Source: Saccharopolyspora endophytica
GTDB lineage: Bacteria; Actinomycetota; Actinomycetes; Mycobacteriales; Pseudonocardiaceae
Length of the DNA: 64,000 bases
Direction: 5' to 3'
NCBI RefSeq assembly: GCF_018070075.1
Contig: NZ_JAGPXE010000018.1
Location: 62,001 to 126,000 of the forward strand
Positions 15,784-25,879 of this stretch are shown piece after piece (position 1 is the first letter of the stretch; each line of letters starts with the position of its first letter). The notes beneath the pieces are model-generated. The model did not search any database and was not told where the DNA came from. It was given only the letters and a program-made list of their open reading frames with translations. The translations under genes were made by a program, and so were the position numbers.

Positions 15784-16682
15784 AGGTCGCGGCACAGGTC
15801 CCGGAACTCCTGCGCACGGCGGGTGAGGCGGACGCCGCGCATCGAGGCGACGACGATCTCCAGCGACGGCACGTCGTCGGTCAGCTCGAGCGCCACCGCC
15901 CGGGACCCCGAGTAGGTGGTCTCGTCCGGTGGCCGCTGGTTGAGCAGGGCGAATCCGTGCCCGTTGGCGACGAGGGCCCGGACGGTCTCGTAGCCGCTGG
16001 CGCGGTGGCGGATGCGCGGTCGCACTCCCGCGTCGCTGAGGATCGATTGCAGGTAGTCGCGGCTGTGCGGCAGGTCGAGCAGCACCATCGGCTCGTCGGC
16101 GAGGTCGCGGAGCGAGACCTTGCGGCGCTTCCGCCGCGCGAGCCGGTGGTCCTCGGCGACCAGGACGTAGGGCGAGGCCGTGCCCACGACCTCGCGTTCG
16201 ATGTCGTCGTCGAGGTCGTAGCCGTAGAGCAGGGCGAGCTCGGTGGCGCCCGAGCGCAGGGCCGCCTTGAGGGCGTGGTGCTCGCCCTCGCGGAACGACA
16301 GGTGGACCCGCGGGTGCCGGGCCTCGAACTCGGCCAGCAGACCGGGCAGCCGGAACGGTGCGAGCGTCGCGAAGCAGCCGACCGCCAGCGTGCCGACCAG
16401 CTCCGTGCCGGATTGCCGGGCGGTCTCGACGAGTTCCGCGCCGTGGGCGAGGAAGTCCAGCACCCGCTTGTAGAACTCCTCACCCGCGGTGGTCAGGCTC
16501 AGCCCCCGCGCGTGGTGACGCAGCAGGAACTGCACCCCCATCTCCTTCTCCAGCTGAGCGATCGCGGTCGACACGGCCGACTGCGAGACCAGCAGCTCGT
16601 TCGACGCCGCGGTCATGCTCAGGTGCCGGGCGGCGGCCTCGAAGTAGCGCAGCTGCACGAGGGTGAAGGAGGGCTCGCTCAT
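15771..16682 (-). CDS. LysR family transcriptional regulator
   Basis: This 303-residue LysR-type regulator has an N-terminal winged helix-turn-helix (FTLVQLRYFEAAARHLSMTAASNELLVSQSAVSTAIAQLEKEMG) and a periplasmic-binding-like effector domain (GTLAVGCFATLAPFRLPGLLAEFEARHPRVHL). I placed the start at ATG 16682; the frame is open for another 1.2 kb upstream, antisense to crtB, with no homology. It converges on the monooxygenase gene with a 13-nt overlap and is divergent from the carotenoid operon 180 bp away. Whether it regulates either neighbour cannot be told. Confidence 0.92.
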   Translation of the reverse strand: MSEPSFTLVQLRYFEAAARHLSMTAASNELLVSQSAVSTAIAQLEKEMGVQFLLRHHARGLSLTTAGEEFYKRVLDFLAHGAELVETARQSGTELVGTLAVGCFATLAPFRLPGLLAEFEARHPRVHLSFREGEHHALKAALRSGATELALLYGYDLDDDIEREVVGTASPYVLVAEDHRLARRKRRKVSLRDLADEPMVLLDLPHSRDYLQSILSDAGVRPRIRHRASGYETVRALVANGHGFALLNQRPPDETTYSGSRAVALELTDDVPSLEIVVASMRGVRLTRRAQEFRDLCRDLYAG

Positions 16683-16862
16683 GGCGACATTCTGCCTCCC
16701 GCGCCGGTGCGCACGACGCAGGTCGTGGGCCGGTCCCGAACGGTCTTCGGGTTCAGCCCGGCCACCGCCGCGCGGAATGGCGATCAGTTGGCTGCCGGGC
16801 TGCAATGGGACGGATGCACCAGACGAGCGGGCGGTCCGGCCGCGCGGACGAGGGGAGGTGCC

Positions 16863-17831
16863 GTGCCACGAGCCGAGCTGGACGCCGCGCACATCACCGA
16901 CCCCGCTCTGCGCCGCTCCTACGAGCTCTGCCGCGGCCTCCACGCCCGCCACGGGAGGACCTACTTCCTGGCCACCCGCCTCCTGACCCCCGCGCAACGG
17001 CCGTCGGTGCACGCCCTCTACGGCTTCGCCCGCTGGGCCGACGACATCGTCGACGAGCCGCGGGAGCACGAGGAGCCCGCGCGGTGCGCGGAACGGCTCA
17101 GCGGCCTGGGGGCCGAACTGATCTCGGGCATCCGGAGCGGGAGCTGCTCCGATCCGCTGCTGGCCGCCGTGGTCGACACCGCCGTGCGGCACGGGCTGCC
17201 CAGCGAGCTCTTCGAGGACTTCCTGAGGTCCATGCGCATGGACCTCTCGGTGCGCGACTACCCGAACCGGGACGCGCTGGGCACCTACATGCGCGGTTCC
17301 GCCGAGGTGATCGGCTTGCAGGTGCTGCCGGTGCTGGGCGCTGTCGTCCCGCTCGACGAGGCCGCGCCGCACGCGGCAGCGCTCGGCCGGGCGTTCCAGC
17401 TGACGAACTTCCTGCGCGACGTGGCCGAGGACCTCGAACGCGGGCGCGTCTACCTCCCCGCCGACGAGCTCGCCGCGCATGGCGTGGACCGGGAGCTGCT
17501 CCTCTGGTGTCACCGGCACCGCCGCACCGATCCCCGGGTGCGCGCGGCGCTCGTCGAACAGCACGCGCTCACCCGGGAGATCTACCGGTTCGCCGAGGTC
17601 GGGATCGGGATGCTGGACCCGGTGTCGCGGCCCTGCGTGCAGACCGCGCACGCGCTGTACTCGCGCATCCTCGACCGCATCGAAGCCGACGACTTCGCGG
17701 TGTTCACGCGCCGCGCGGTGGTGGGCAAGGCCTACCGCGCGCGCATCGCCGGGGCCGCGTTGTTCCGGGCCGTCCGGGCGCGCGAGCGCGGTGCGCACCG
17801 GCCCGCGCCCACGAGAGGTGCGCGGCCGTGA
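16863..17831 (+). CDS. crtB: phytoene synthase CrtB
   Basis: This 322-residue squalene/phytoene synthase family enzyme condenses two geranylgeranyl diphosphates to phytoene. Both aspartate-rich metal/diphosphate motifs are intact: DDIVD at residues 60-64 and DVAED at 186-190 (in QLTNFLRDVAEDLERGRVYLP). The RTYFLATRLL segment near the N-terminus is also typical. It starts at GTG 16863 behind GGGGAGG. First gene of a six-gene operon whose members overlap by 4-8 nt. No GGPP synthase or CrtI phytoene desaturase is present in the window, so precursor supply and desaturation must be encoded elsewhere. Confidence 0.95.
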   Translation: MPRAELDAAHITDPALRRSYELCRGLHARHGRTYFLATRLLTPAQRPSVHALYGFARWADDIVDEPREHEEPARCAERLSGLGAELISGIRSGSCSDPLLAAVVDTAVRHGLPSELFEDFLRSMRMDLSVRDYPNRDALGTYMRGSAEVIGLQVLPVLGAVVPLDEAAPHAAALGRAFQLTNFLRDVAEDLERGRVYLPADELAAHGVDRELLLWCHRHRRTDPRVRAALVEQHALTREIYRFAEVGIGMLDPVSRPCVQTAHALYSRILDRIEADDFAVFTRRAVVGKAYRARIAGAALFRAVRARERGAHRPAPTRGARP

Positions 17832-18175
17832 ACGCCGACCAGTGGCAGTACCTGCTCGTGATGGCGGGATGCCTCCTCGTCGTGCTCCCGCTGGAGTGCC
17901 TCGGCGCACGCGTGCTGCGCGAACCGGGGAGGATCGCCGCCGCCGTGCTGCCCGTGGCGTTGGTCTTCCTGGTGTGGGACGCGGTGGCCGTCTGGGCCGA
18001 GGTGTGGAGCTTCAACCCGCGCTACACGCTCGGGGTCTCGCTGGCCGGGATCGTGCTGGAGGAGTTCCTGTTCTTCCTGGTCGTCCCGCTGTGCGCGTTG
18101 TTGACCTACCAGTCCGTCGAGGCGCTGACGCGGCGCGGTCGACGCGCCCGCGGCGACGTGGAGGTGCACCGGTGA
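17828..18175 (+). CDS. crtYc: lycopene cyclase subunit, CrtYc type
   Basis: This 115-residue membrane protein with three predicted helices is one half of the heterodimeric lycopene beta-cyclase of actinobacteria. The family signature, SFNPRYTLGVSLAGIVLEEFLFFLVVP, carries the conserved acidic (P/L)EE motif. Its GTG start overlaps the crtB stop by 4 nt. The adjacent gene encodes the other half. Which ionone ring type the pair makes cannot be read directly; the CrtU-like gene downstream suggests beta rings. Confidence 0.9.
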   Translation: MNADQWQYLLVMAGCLLVVLPLECLGARVLREPGRIAAAVLPVALVFLVWDAVAVWAEVWSFNPRYTLGVSLAGIVLEEFLFFLVVPLCALLTYQSVEALTRRGRRARGDVEVHR

Positions 18176-18504
18176 CCGGGCTCGGGTACACGCTCCCGGC
18201 GCTGCTGTCGGTGGGCGTCGTGGTCCTCCTGGAGTGCGCCGTCCTGCGCACCGGGCTGTTCGCCAAACCGGCCTACTGGATCTCCGTGGTGATCGTCCTG
18301 GCGTTCCAGATCCCCGTCGACGGGTGGCTGACCAAGCTCGACGCACCGATCGTCCTCTACGATCCCGCGCACATCAGCGGCATCAGGTTCCCGTGGGACA
18401 TCCCGGTCGAGGACTTCCTCTTCGGCTTCTCCCTGGTCACCGCCGTGCTCCTGGGGTGGGAGCGGCAGCGCCACCGACGTGGTCGAACGGGGGCCGCGCG
18501 ATGA
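18172..18504 (+). CDS. crtYd: lycopene cyclase subunit, CrtYd type
   Basis: This 110-residue second half of the two-component lycopene cyclase has three predicted membrane helices and the characteristic HISGIRFPWDIPVEDFLFGF segment with the PVED motif. It starts at GTG 18172, overlapping crtYc by 4 nt, and ends overlapping the methyltransferase start by 4 nt (ATGA). Separate CrtYc and CrtYd genes are typical of Actinobacteria, in contrast to the fused fungal/archaeal type. Confidence 0.9.
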   Translation: MTGLGYTLPALLSVGVVVLLECAVLRTGLFAKPAYWISVVIVLAFQIPVDGWLTKLDAPIVLYDPAHISGIRFPWDIPVEDFLFGFSLVTAVLLGWERQRHRRGRTGAAR

Positions 18505-19235
18505 GGCGAAGGCAGACCGCGCTGCGCGCCCGCGCCGTCCCGGCGACCTTCGACGGCGCAGCAGCGTCCTACGACGCCCTCGTGGCGGCCGATCCCGGGT
18601 ACCACCGCGACCTCCGCGCCTCCGCGAGCCGCATGGGACTGCCCGGCAGAGGTGCTGGGCTGCGGGTCCTCGACGCCGGTTGCGGCACAGGGGCTTCCAC
18701 GGCAGCGGTGCTGGACGCGGCGCCGCTCGCGCAGGTCGTCGCGGTCGACGCGTCCGAGCAGATGCTGCGCTGCGCTCGGCGGAAGCCGTGGCCGCCCTCG
18801 GTGCGCTTCGCGCACTGCCGCGTCGAAGACCTCCCGGAGAACGGACCTTTCGACGCCGTCTTCGCCGCTTACCTGGTCCGCAACCTGGACGACCCCGACG
18901 AGCAGCTGCGCGCGTTCCGGAGGTTGCTGCGCCCGGGCGGCAGGCTCGTCGTGCACGAGTTCTCGGTGCGCGATTCGATGCGGGCGCGGGCGGTCTGGAA
19001 CCTCGTGTGCTGGACGATCATCATCCCCGCAGGAACCGCGGCGAGCGGGAGTTCCGCGCTGTACCGGTACCTGTGGCGCAGCGTCCGGTCGTTCGACGGG
19101 GTGGAGCGCTTCCAGCGGCGACTGCGGGACTGCGGTTTCACCGATGTCGAGACCCGGACGGTGTCGGGGTGGCAGCGGCGCGTGGTGCACACCTTCCTCG
19201 CCAGGGCACCGTCTGGGAACACCCCCGATGCGTGA
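18501..19235 (+). CDS. class I SAM-dependent methyltransferase in carotenoid operon (CrtT-like)
   Basis: This 244-residue methyltransferase of the UbiE/MenG-like class I fold has the SAM-binding motif LRVLDAGCGTGAST, an acidic VVAVDAS loop, a PFDAVFAAYLVRNL motif II region and LLRPGGRLVVHEF. Streptomyces carotenoid clusters carry a similar methyltransferase gene called crtT beside crtU, which this most resembles by position; its exact substrate is unsettled. It overlaps crtYd by 4 nt and the next gene by 8 nt, so it is certainly part of the operon. Confidence 0.85.
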   Translation: MRRRQTALRARAVPATFDGAAASYDALVAADPGYHRDLRASASRMGLPGRGAGLRVLDAGCGTGASTAAVLDAAPLAQVVAVDASEQMLRCARRKPWPPSVRFAHCRVEDLPENGPFDAVFAAYLVRNLDDPDEQLRAFRRLLRPGGRLVVHEFSVRDSMRARAVWNLVCWTIIIPAGTAASGSSALYRYLWRSVRSFDGVERFQRRLRDCGFTDVETRTVSGWQRRVVHTFLARAPSGNTPDA

Positions 19236-20789
19236 CCAGGGCTGCGCGGACCCGCGGGCGGTGCGGCACCGGGCACCGCCCGGAGTCGCCGATGCGGGCG
19301 CGCTCGGGCGCAGGCCCCGAGTCGTGGTCGTCGGAGGTGGCATCGCCGGGCTGTGCGCGGCGACCGGCCTGGCCGAGCGGGGCGTGGAGGTGGAGCTCGT
19401 CGAGCGCAACACCCACCTCGGCGGTCGCGTCGGTGGCTGGACCGAGCGGTTGCCCGACGGCGACGAGGTCGCGATGAGCCGCGGTTTCCACGCCTTCTTC
19501 CGCCAGTACTACAACCTGCGGAAGTTGTTGCGCAGGACCGACCCGGGCCTGGAGCGCCTCGTCGCGCTGCCCGACTACCCGCTGGTCGATGCCGAAGGCC
19601 GGGTCGACACGTTCCAGGGCCTGCCCCGAACACCGCCGTGGAACGCGCTGCTGTTCGCCTTGCGCAGCCCCACGTTCCGCCTCTCCGACCTGGCCGGCCT
19701 GGACCCCCGCGCGGCGGCGCCGCTGGCGACCGTGTCGGTCCCCGAGACCTACGAGCGCCTCGACCACGTCGACGCCGCGACGTTCCTCGACCGCATCCGC
19801 TTCCCGGAAGCGGCTCGGCACCTGGCGCTGGAGGTGTTCTCCCGCAGCTTCTTCGCGGTCCCGGAGCAGATGTCGGCGGCCGAGCTCGCCACGATGTTCC
19901 ACATCTTCTTCCTCGGCTCCAGCGAAGGGCTGCTGTTCGACGTTCCGGACGCGGGTTTCGAGCGGAGCCTGTGGGACCCGCTCCGCACGTACCTGACCGC
20001 GCTCGGCGTCGGGTTCGACCTGGGCACCGCGGTGTCGGGGATCGAACGCGGTTCCGACGGCACCTACCGTGTGCACCGCGACCGGGGCGCACCTCTCGAC
20101 GCCGACGGCGTGGTCATCGCCGCTGACGTGCGGGCGCTGCGGCAGCTCCTGGACGACTCGCCGGATCTGGAGGCGCCCGGCTGGTCGGAGTCGGTTCGCG
20201 GGCTGCGCAACGCTCCCTCGTTCTTCGTCCAGCGGCTCTGGCTGGACCGGCCGGTCGAGCCGCACCGGGCGGCGTTCCTGGCCACCAGCGGCCACGGCCC
20301 GCTCGACAACATCAGCGTGCTCGACCGCTACGACGGTGAAGCGCGCGGCTGGGCGGCCCGGCGCGGTGGCTCCGTGGTCGAGCTGCACGCCTACGCCGTG
20401 GCGGAGCACCCGGGGGACTGCGCTCGAACCCGCCGCCTGCGCAACGACCTGGTGGGTCGGCTCCACGAGCTCTACCCCGAGACCGCCCGAGCCGGCGTCG
20501 TCGCGGAATCGGTGCTGTGGCGCGAGGACTGCCCGCTGTTCGGTGTCGGCGATTTCCTCCGGCGGCCGGGCGTGAGGACTCCGCACGCAGGCCTCGTGCT
20601 CGCCGGCGACGGCATCCGGATCGACCTGCCGGTGGCGCTGATGGAACGGGCCGCGACCACGGGTTGGCACGCAGCCAACCGGCTGCTCGGTCACTGGGGT
20701 CTTCGGGGGCACGAGCTGCGCTCGGTTCCCACCTGCGGTCGCAACGGCGTGCTGCGGCGGCTGGCCCAGCGAGAAGGGAGGACTCGGTG

Positions 20790-20793
<4 letters not shown>
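19228..20793 (+). CDS. crtU: CrtU-like carotene desaturase/methyl-shift FAD oxidoreductase (isorenieratene synthase type)
   Basis: This 521-residue FAD flavoprotein opens with PRVVVVGGGIAGLCAATGLAERGVEVELVE and contains the block GFHAFFRQYYNLRKLLRR characteristic of the CrtU/isorenieratene-synthase group rather than of CrtI. A C-terminal AGDGIRIDLPVALMERAATTG FAD-binding motif closes the protein. CrtU converts beta rings to aromatic end groups by desaturation and methyl migration, giving isorenieratene in Streptomyces and Brevibacterium. It starts at ATG 19228, overlapping the methyltransferase by 8 nt. Full length, with no defects seen. Confidence 0.88.
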
Positions 20794-21815
<1,022 letters not shown>

Positions 21816-21823
21816 GGCTCGCT

Positions 21824-22468
21824 TCAGTCCGGCATCTCGCCGGTCGTGGCGAATTCGAGTCGGCGGGCCACGGACACGGACTGGTCCGCGAAGCGCTCGT
21901 AGAACCGGGCGAGCAGCGCGAGGTGCATCGCGGAGGCCACGCCGTGCGGCCAGCTGTCGTTGCGCACCGCGGCGTCCAACCGGCTGCTCAGAGCGTCGAC
22001 CTCATCGTCGGTGCCGCTCAGCCAGGCGGAGTCCGCGGGGTCGGAACCCCGGATCAGCTCTTGCAGGGAACCGGCCATGGTCACGGTCACCTCGCCGAGG
22101 GCGGCCACGATGTCGGCGACCTCGTCGTGGACGACCGGGTCCGGATGGCTGTAGCGGACCAGGCCCGCGACGTGGGCGGCCAGATCACCCATCCGCTCGA
22201 CCTTCACCCCGCAGTACAGGACGGCCAGGACGGTGCGCAGATCACCGGCCACGGGTGATTGCAGCGCGAGCAGCCGCTGGGCGTGGTCCTCGCAGGTGTT
22301 GCGAGCGTCGTCGAGCTCGGCATCGGCGGTGAGGACCTGCTCGGCCAGCGACACGTCACCGGTGGTCACGGCCTGTGTGGCGAGACGCATGGCCTCGGCC
22401 GCCTGGCCGACCATCGCGGCCAGCTGCTCGCCGAGCTCCTCGAGTTCGCCGTGGAACGCTTCACGCAT
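21824..22468 (-). CDS. phoU: phosphate signalling protein PhoU
   Basis: This 214-residue all-helical PhoU protein is a negative modulator of the phosphate two-component system and Pst transporter. Two PhoU repeats are visible, each with the metal-binding E(D)xxxD-type motif: ELDDARNTCEDHAQRLLALQSPVAGDLR and VKVERMGDLAAHVAGL in the first half, FYERFADQSVSVARRLEF in the second. It is normal in length for the family. It stands alone, without pst or phoR genes, and converges on the carotenoid operon with an 8-bp gap. Confidence 0.94.
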   Translation of the reverse strand: MREAFHGELEELGEQLAAMVGQAAEAMRLATQAVTTGDVSLAEQVLTADAELDDARNTCEDHAQRLLALQSPVAGDLRTVLAVLYCGVKVERMGDLAAHVAGLVRYSHPDPVVHDEVADIVAALGEVTVTMAGSLQELIRGSDPADSAWLSGTDDEVDALSSRLDAAVRNDSWPHGVASAMHLALLARFYERFADQSVSVARRLEFATTGEMPD

Positions 22469-22567
22469 CTGATCTACCCTAACCGGACATACCAGCTCGT
22501 GCGTGATCGGGAACGGCCGCGTTCCGGGCCGGGGTTCGCGGCCCAGGTCAGCGGCGATCCTGGAACC

Positions 22568-23926
22568 TCAGTCGGATGTGCGGGCGTCCAGGAAGCGGCG
22601 GCGACCGAAGTCCAGGTCCACGATTGGCTCCGGGTACGACAGCCCGCGGCGCTGGTCGTCCGGGAGCTTCCACGGCGCGTGCACCGCCGGGCCGTCGATG
22701 CCGCGCAGTTCCGGCACGTACCGCCGCACGTAGTCCCCGCGCGGGTCGTAGCGCTCGGCCTGGCGCTGCGGGTTGAGGACCCGGTTGGGCCGGGTGTCCG
22801 TGCCGGTTCCGGCCACCCACTGCCAGTTCATCTGGTTGTTCGCCACGTCCCCGTCCACCAGGTGCCACAGGAAGTGCCGGGCACCGGCCCGCCAGTCGTG
22901 GTGCAACGTCTTGGTCAGGAAGCTCGCGGTGATCATCCGGGCGCGGTTGTGCATCCAGCCCTCCCGCAGCAGCTGGCGCATGCCCGCGTCCACGATCGGA
23001 TATCCGGTGCGCCCCTCCGCCCAGGCGCGCAGCTCCTCCGGCGCGTCGCGCCAGTCGTCGCCGCGAGGTCGGTAGTCCTCGATCGAGGTGCGCGGGTTCG
23101 CGGCCAGCACCTGGTGGTGGAAATCCCGCCAGGCCACCTGCCGGACGAACTCCTGCGCGCCCTGGGTGCGGGTACCCACCCGGTGCACCACCTCGGTCGG
23201 CGAGAGCGTGCCGAAGTGCAGGTGGGGCGACAACCGCGAGGTGCGATCCCCGGCGAGGTCGTCGTGCCCGGACGAGTAGTCGTCGACCAGACCGTCAGCC
23301 CATTCCGACAGCAGGCTCCGGCCGTTGCGCTCGCCACCTCCGACCAGGTCCTCGGCCGGGTCGCCGGAGCTGATCTCGGCGGCCTCCGGAACCTTCCCCG
23401 GGTCGAGGTCGGGCATGCGCAGCCGGTCCGGTGGGGGCAGCGGCGACCGCTGACCGGTTTCCTGCCAGCGCCGGAGGTAGGGGGTGAACACCGCGAAGTG
23501 CGCGCCGCCGCCGGACGGGGTGATCGCACCGGGCGCCACGGCGGTGATCGACGCGTCGTGCAGGTGCACCCTCGCGTCGAGCCCGTCGACCAGCGCGTCC
23601 TGCCTGCGCTGCGCGTGACCGCTGACGTCGGCGGCCAGGTGGACGTCGGTGACGTCGTGCTCGGCGACCAGTTCCGCCAGCTCCTGCCGCGGATCGCCGC
23701 GCCGGACGACCAGGGCTGCACCTCGTGCGCGCAGGGCGTCGTCCAGGTCGGCCAGGCTGAGGGCCAGGAAATCGGCGCGGTTGGGCCCGGCGAACCCCGT
23801 TCCGGTGATCGCGGGATCGAGGACGAACAGCGGGATCACCCGGTCCGCGCCGGTCGCCGCGGCGTGCAGCACCGGGTTGTCGTGCACCCGCAGGTCGCGG
23901 GTGAACAGGGCGACGGCGACGGTCAT
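22568..23926 (-). CDS. phr: deoxyribodipyrimidine photolyase
   Basis: This 452-residue cryptochrome/photolyase-family flavoprotein repairs UV-induced cyclobutane dimers using blue light. The N-terminal antenna-binding alpha/beta domain starts VAVALFTRDLRVHDNPVLHAA. The C-terminal FAD domain holds RLSPHLHFGTLSP, WRDFHHQVL, a TGYPIVDAGMRQLLREGWMHNRARM block, HFLWHLVDGDVANNQMNWQWVAGTGTD and RVLNP. The last block is typical of class I CPD photolyases. I prefer ATG 23926 over an in-frame ATG at 23941. It is divergent from the SDR-DUF2867 gene across a nested palindrome. Proximity to a carotenoid operon suggests shared light control. Confidence 0.95.
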   Translation of the reverse strand: MTVAVALFTRDLRVHDNPVLHAAATGADRVIPLFVLDPAITGTGFAGPNRADFLALSLADLDDALRARGAALVVRRGDPRQELAELVAEHDVTDVHLAADVSGHAQRRQDALVDGLDARVHLHDASITAVAPGAITPSGGGAHFAVFTPYLRRWQETGQRSPLPPPDRLRMPDLDPGKVPEAAEISSGDPAEDLVGGGERNGRSLLSEWADGLVDDYSSGHDDLAGDRTSRLSPHLHFGTLSPTEVVHRVGTRTQGAQEFVRQVAWRDFHHQVLAANPRTSIEDYRPRGDDWRDAPEELRAWAEGRTGYPIVDAGMRQLLREGWMHNRARMITASFLTKTLHHDWRAGARHFLWHLVDGDVANNQMNWQWVAGTGTDTRPNRVLNPQRQAERYDPRGDYVRRYVPELRGIDGPAVHAPWKLPDDQRRGLSYPEPIVDLDFGRRRFLDARTSD

Positions 23927-23952
23927 CGGAAAGCACCTCACGGGTCTCGGTC

Positions 23953-24002
23953 GTGCGGGTCAACAGGATGCCCGAATCGTTCGGGCACGACCCGTCCCGC
24001 AC
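23953..24002. promoter_or_regulatory. nested inverted repeats in the photolyase/SDR divergent promoter
   Basis: An inner palindrome, TGCCCGAA-TCG-TTCGGGCA (23969-23987), is surrounded by outer arms GTGCGGG (23953-23959) and CCCGCAC (23996-24002) sharing the same centre near 23978. It lies midway between the divergent starts at 23926 and 24061. The symmetry suggests a dyad operator for a dimeric or tetrameric regulator. The regulator is unknown. Confidence 0.6.
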
Positions 24003-24060
24003 GCCGCGGCGAGTCGGCGATGGCTCTGCGGAGCCCCTCGGTTCGAGGAACCATCGCGGT

Positions 24061-25536
24061 ATGCGGTGCGTGGTCATGGGTGCGACGGGTTACATCGGTG
24101 GGCGGCTGGTGCCCGAGCTGCTCGACGCCGGGCACCGGGTGCGGGTGTTCGCCCGCTCCCCGGAGAAGCTCGACGACATGCGGTGGCGCGACCAGGTGGA
24201 GGTGGTGCAGGGCGACGTCTCCGATGCCGAGAGCGTCGCGCGGGTGCTGTCGGACGAGCAGGTCGTCTACTACCTGGTGCACTCGCTGACCAGCCGGGAT
24301 TTCGTCGCGCTGGACCGCGCCGCCGGGCGCACCGTCGCCGACGCCGCTCGGGAGGCGGGCGTCGGGCGGATCGTCTACCTGGGCGGAATCGTGCCGGGGG
24401 AGCAGGAGCTGTCGCCGCACCTGGCGTCGCGGACCGAGGTGGGCCGGGTGTTCGCGGACTCGGGCGTGCCGACGATCGTGCTGCGGGCGGCGGTGATCAT
24501 CGGCTCGGGGTCGGCGAGCTTCGAGATGTTGCGGTACCTGTCGGATCGGCTGCCGGCGATGGTCACGCCGCGCTGGGTGCACAACCGGATCCAGCCGATC
24601 GCGGTGCGCGACGTGCTGCACTACCTCGTGCGCGCCGCCGAGATCCCCGCGGAGACCAGCGGGGCGTTCGACATCGGTGGTCCGGACGTGCTGACCTACC
24701 TGGACATGATGCACCGGTACGCGAGGGTCGCCGACCTGCCGCGGCGGGTGGTGCTCCCGGTGCCGGTGCTGACGCCCTGGTTGTCGGCGCAGTGGGTCAA
24801 CCTGGTCACCCCGGTGCCCAAGGCGATCGCGGTGCCGCTGATCGAATCGCTGGTGCACGAGGTGGTCTGCCGCGACCACGCGGTGGCGGACCACGTCCCC
24901 GACCCCGAGGGCGGCTTGACCGGCTACGAACGCGCGGTGGAGCTCGCGCTGGCGCGGATGCGCAGCGCGGAGGTGCCGACGCGGTGGTCGGACGCCACCG
25001 GACCGACCGCCCCGTCGGATCCGCTGCCCAGCGACCCGGAGTGGACCGGTGGCAGCGTGCGCGAGGACGTGCGCGAGCAGAGCACGGCGGCGTCGGTGGA
25101 GGCGTTGTGGGAGGTCATCGAGTCGATCGGCGGCGAGCACGGCTGGTACTCGTTCCCGCTGGCGTGGTCGGTGCGCGGCTGGGTCGACCGGCTGGTCGGT
25201 GGCGTGGGGCTGCGGCGGGGACGCCGGGACCCGCATCGGCTGCACGCCGGGGAAGCGCTGGACTGGTGGCGGGTCGAACACGTCGACCGCCCCAGGCTGC
25301 TGCGGTTGCGGGCGGAGATGAAGGTGCCCGGTCGCGCCTGGCTGGAGCTCGGCGTGGAACCCGCCGACGACGGCGGCGCGATCTACCGGCAGCGCGCGGT
25401 GTTCGAACCGCACGGGTTGACCGGACAGCTGTACTGGGCGGCGATCTACCCGTTCCACGGTCTCGTGTTCGGCGGGATGGTCCGCAACATCGCGAACGCC
25501 GCCGATCTCCGGCGCGCACCTCGAACCCCGCGCTGA
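24061..25536 (+). CDS. SDR/NAD(P)H-binding protein with C-terminal DUF2867
   Basis: This 491-residue two-domain protein has an atypical SDR (NmrA-like) half starting MRCVVMGATGYIGGRLVPELLDAGHRVRVFARS, with GRIVYLGGI and a HNRIQPIAVRDVLHYL block. It is joined to a DUF2867 (SRPBCC-like) half from about residue 325 (REDVREQSTAASVEALWEVIESIGGEHGWYSF to GLTGQLYWAAIYPFHGLVFGGMVRNI). This fusion is widespread in Actinobacteria; I recall it near light-induced genes. The start is ATG 24061; the open frame upstream is not conserved. Substrate unknown. It is divergent from photolyase with a nested palindrome between them. Confidence 0.88.
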   Translation: MRCVVMGATGYIGGRLVPELLDAGHRVRVFARSPEKLDDMRWRDQVEVVQGDVSDAESVARVLSDEQVVYYLVHSLTSRDFVALDRAAGRTVADAAREAGVGRIVYLGGIVPGEQELSPHLASRTEVGRVFADSGVPTIVLRAAVIIGSGSASFEMLRYLSDRLPAMVTPRWVHNRIQPIAVRDVLHYLVRAAEIPAETSGAFDIGGPDVLTYLDMMHRYARVADLPRRVVLPVPVLTPWLSAQWVNLVTPVPKAIAVPLIESLVHEVVCRDHAVADHVPDPEGGLTGYERAVELALARMRSAEVPTRWSDATGPTAPSDPLPSDPEWTGGSVREDVREQSTAASVEALWEVIESIGGEHGWYSFPLAWSVRGWVDRLVGGVGLRRGRRDPHRLHAGEALDWWRVEHVDRPRLLRLRAEMKVPGRAWLELGVEPADDGGAIYRQRAVFEPHGLTGQLYWAAIYPFHGLVFGGMVRNIANAADLRRAPRTPR

Positions 25537-25555
25537 GCGCGCCCGGTTCGCGCGG

Positions 25556-25816
25556 TCATTCGGTTCGGACGGACCAGTGGCTGAGCAGGATCAGCGCCAC
25601 GGCCAGCGCTGCGGTGGTGAAGAAGGCCGCGCCTTCGCCGAGCACGAGGCACAGCAGGGCCAAACCCGCCGTCGTGAACCCCAGCGCTCTGCGCGTGGTC
25701 CCCCAGTCGCGGAACCGGGTCCGGGGGTGGGTCAGCTCGCCGGCCAGCGCCGGATCGTCGGTGCGCAGCTGTCGTTCCATCTCTCCGAGGATGCGGATCT
25801 CATGGCGTCGAAGCAT
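25556..25816 (-). CDS. DUF3040 small membrane protein
   Basis: This 86-residue protein begins MLRRHEIRILGEMERQLRTDDPALAGEL, the conserved DUF3040 cytoplasmic motif, followed by two hydrophobic helices (ALGFTTAGLALLCLVLG and FFTTAALAVALILLSHW) typical of the family. I chose ATG 25816, with GGAGG 7 bases upstream; the open frame further up (to 26017) spans the promoter region and is not protein-like. The function is unknown; DUF3040 proteins are common in Actinobacteria, often near stress genes. It is divergent from the aldo-keto reductase gene. Confidence 0.85.
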   Translation of the reverse strand: MLRRHEIRILGEMERQLRTDDPALAGELTHPRTRFRDWGTTRRALGFTTAGLALLCLVLGEGAAFFTTAALAVALILLSHWSVRTE

Positions 25817-25879
25817 GGCGTCCTCCGGCGGTCGGCGGGCCTGGTGAGGCAACCATGCAGACCCGCCACCGGTACGGGT

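Noticed and set aside
15771-17909. A 712-residue frame ending in the LysR regulator
   Set aside because: Only the last 303 residues are LysR-like; the rest is antisense to crtB. ATG 16682 is the proper start.
18501-19235. Calling the carotenoid-operon methyltransferase UbiE/MenG of quinone synthesis
   Set aside because: The fold is similar, but strict overlap with crtYd and crtU makes a carotenoid-linked role more likely; the exact substrate remains open.
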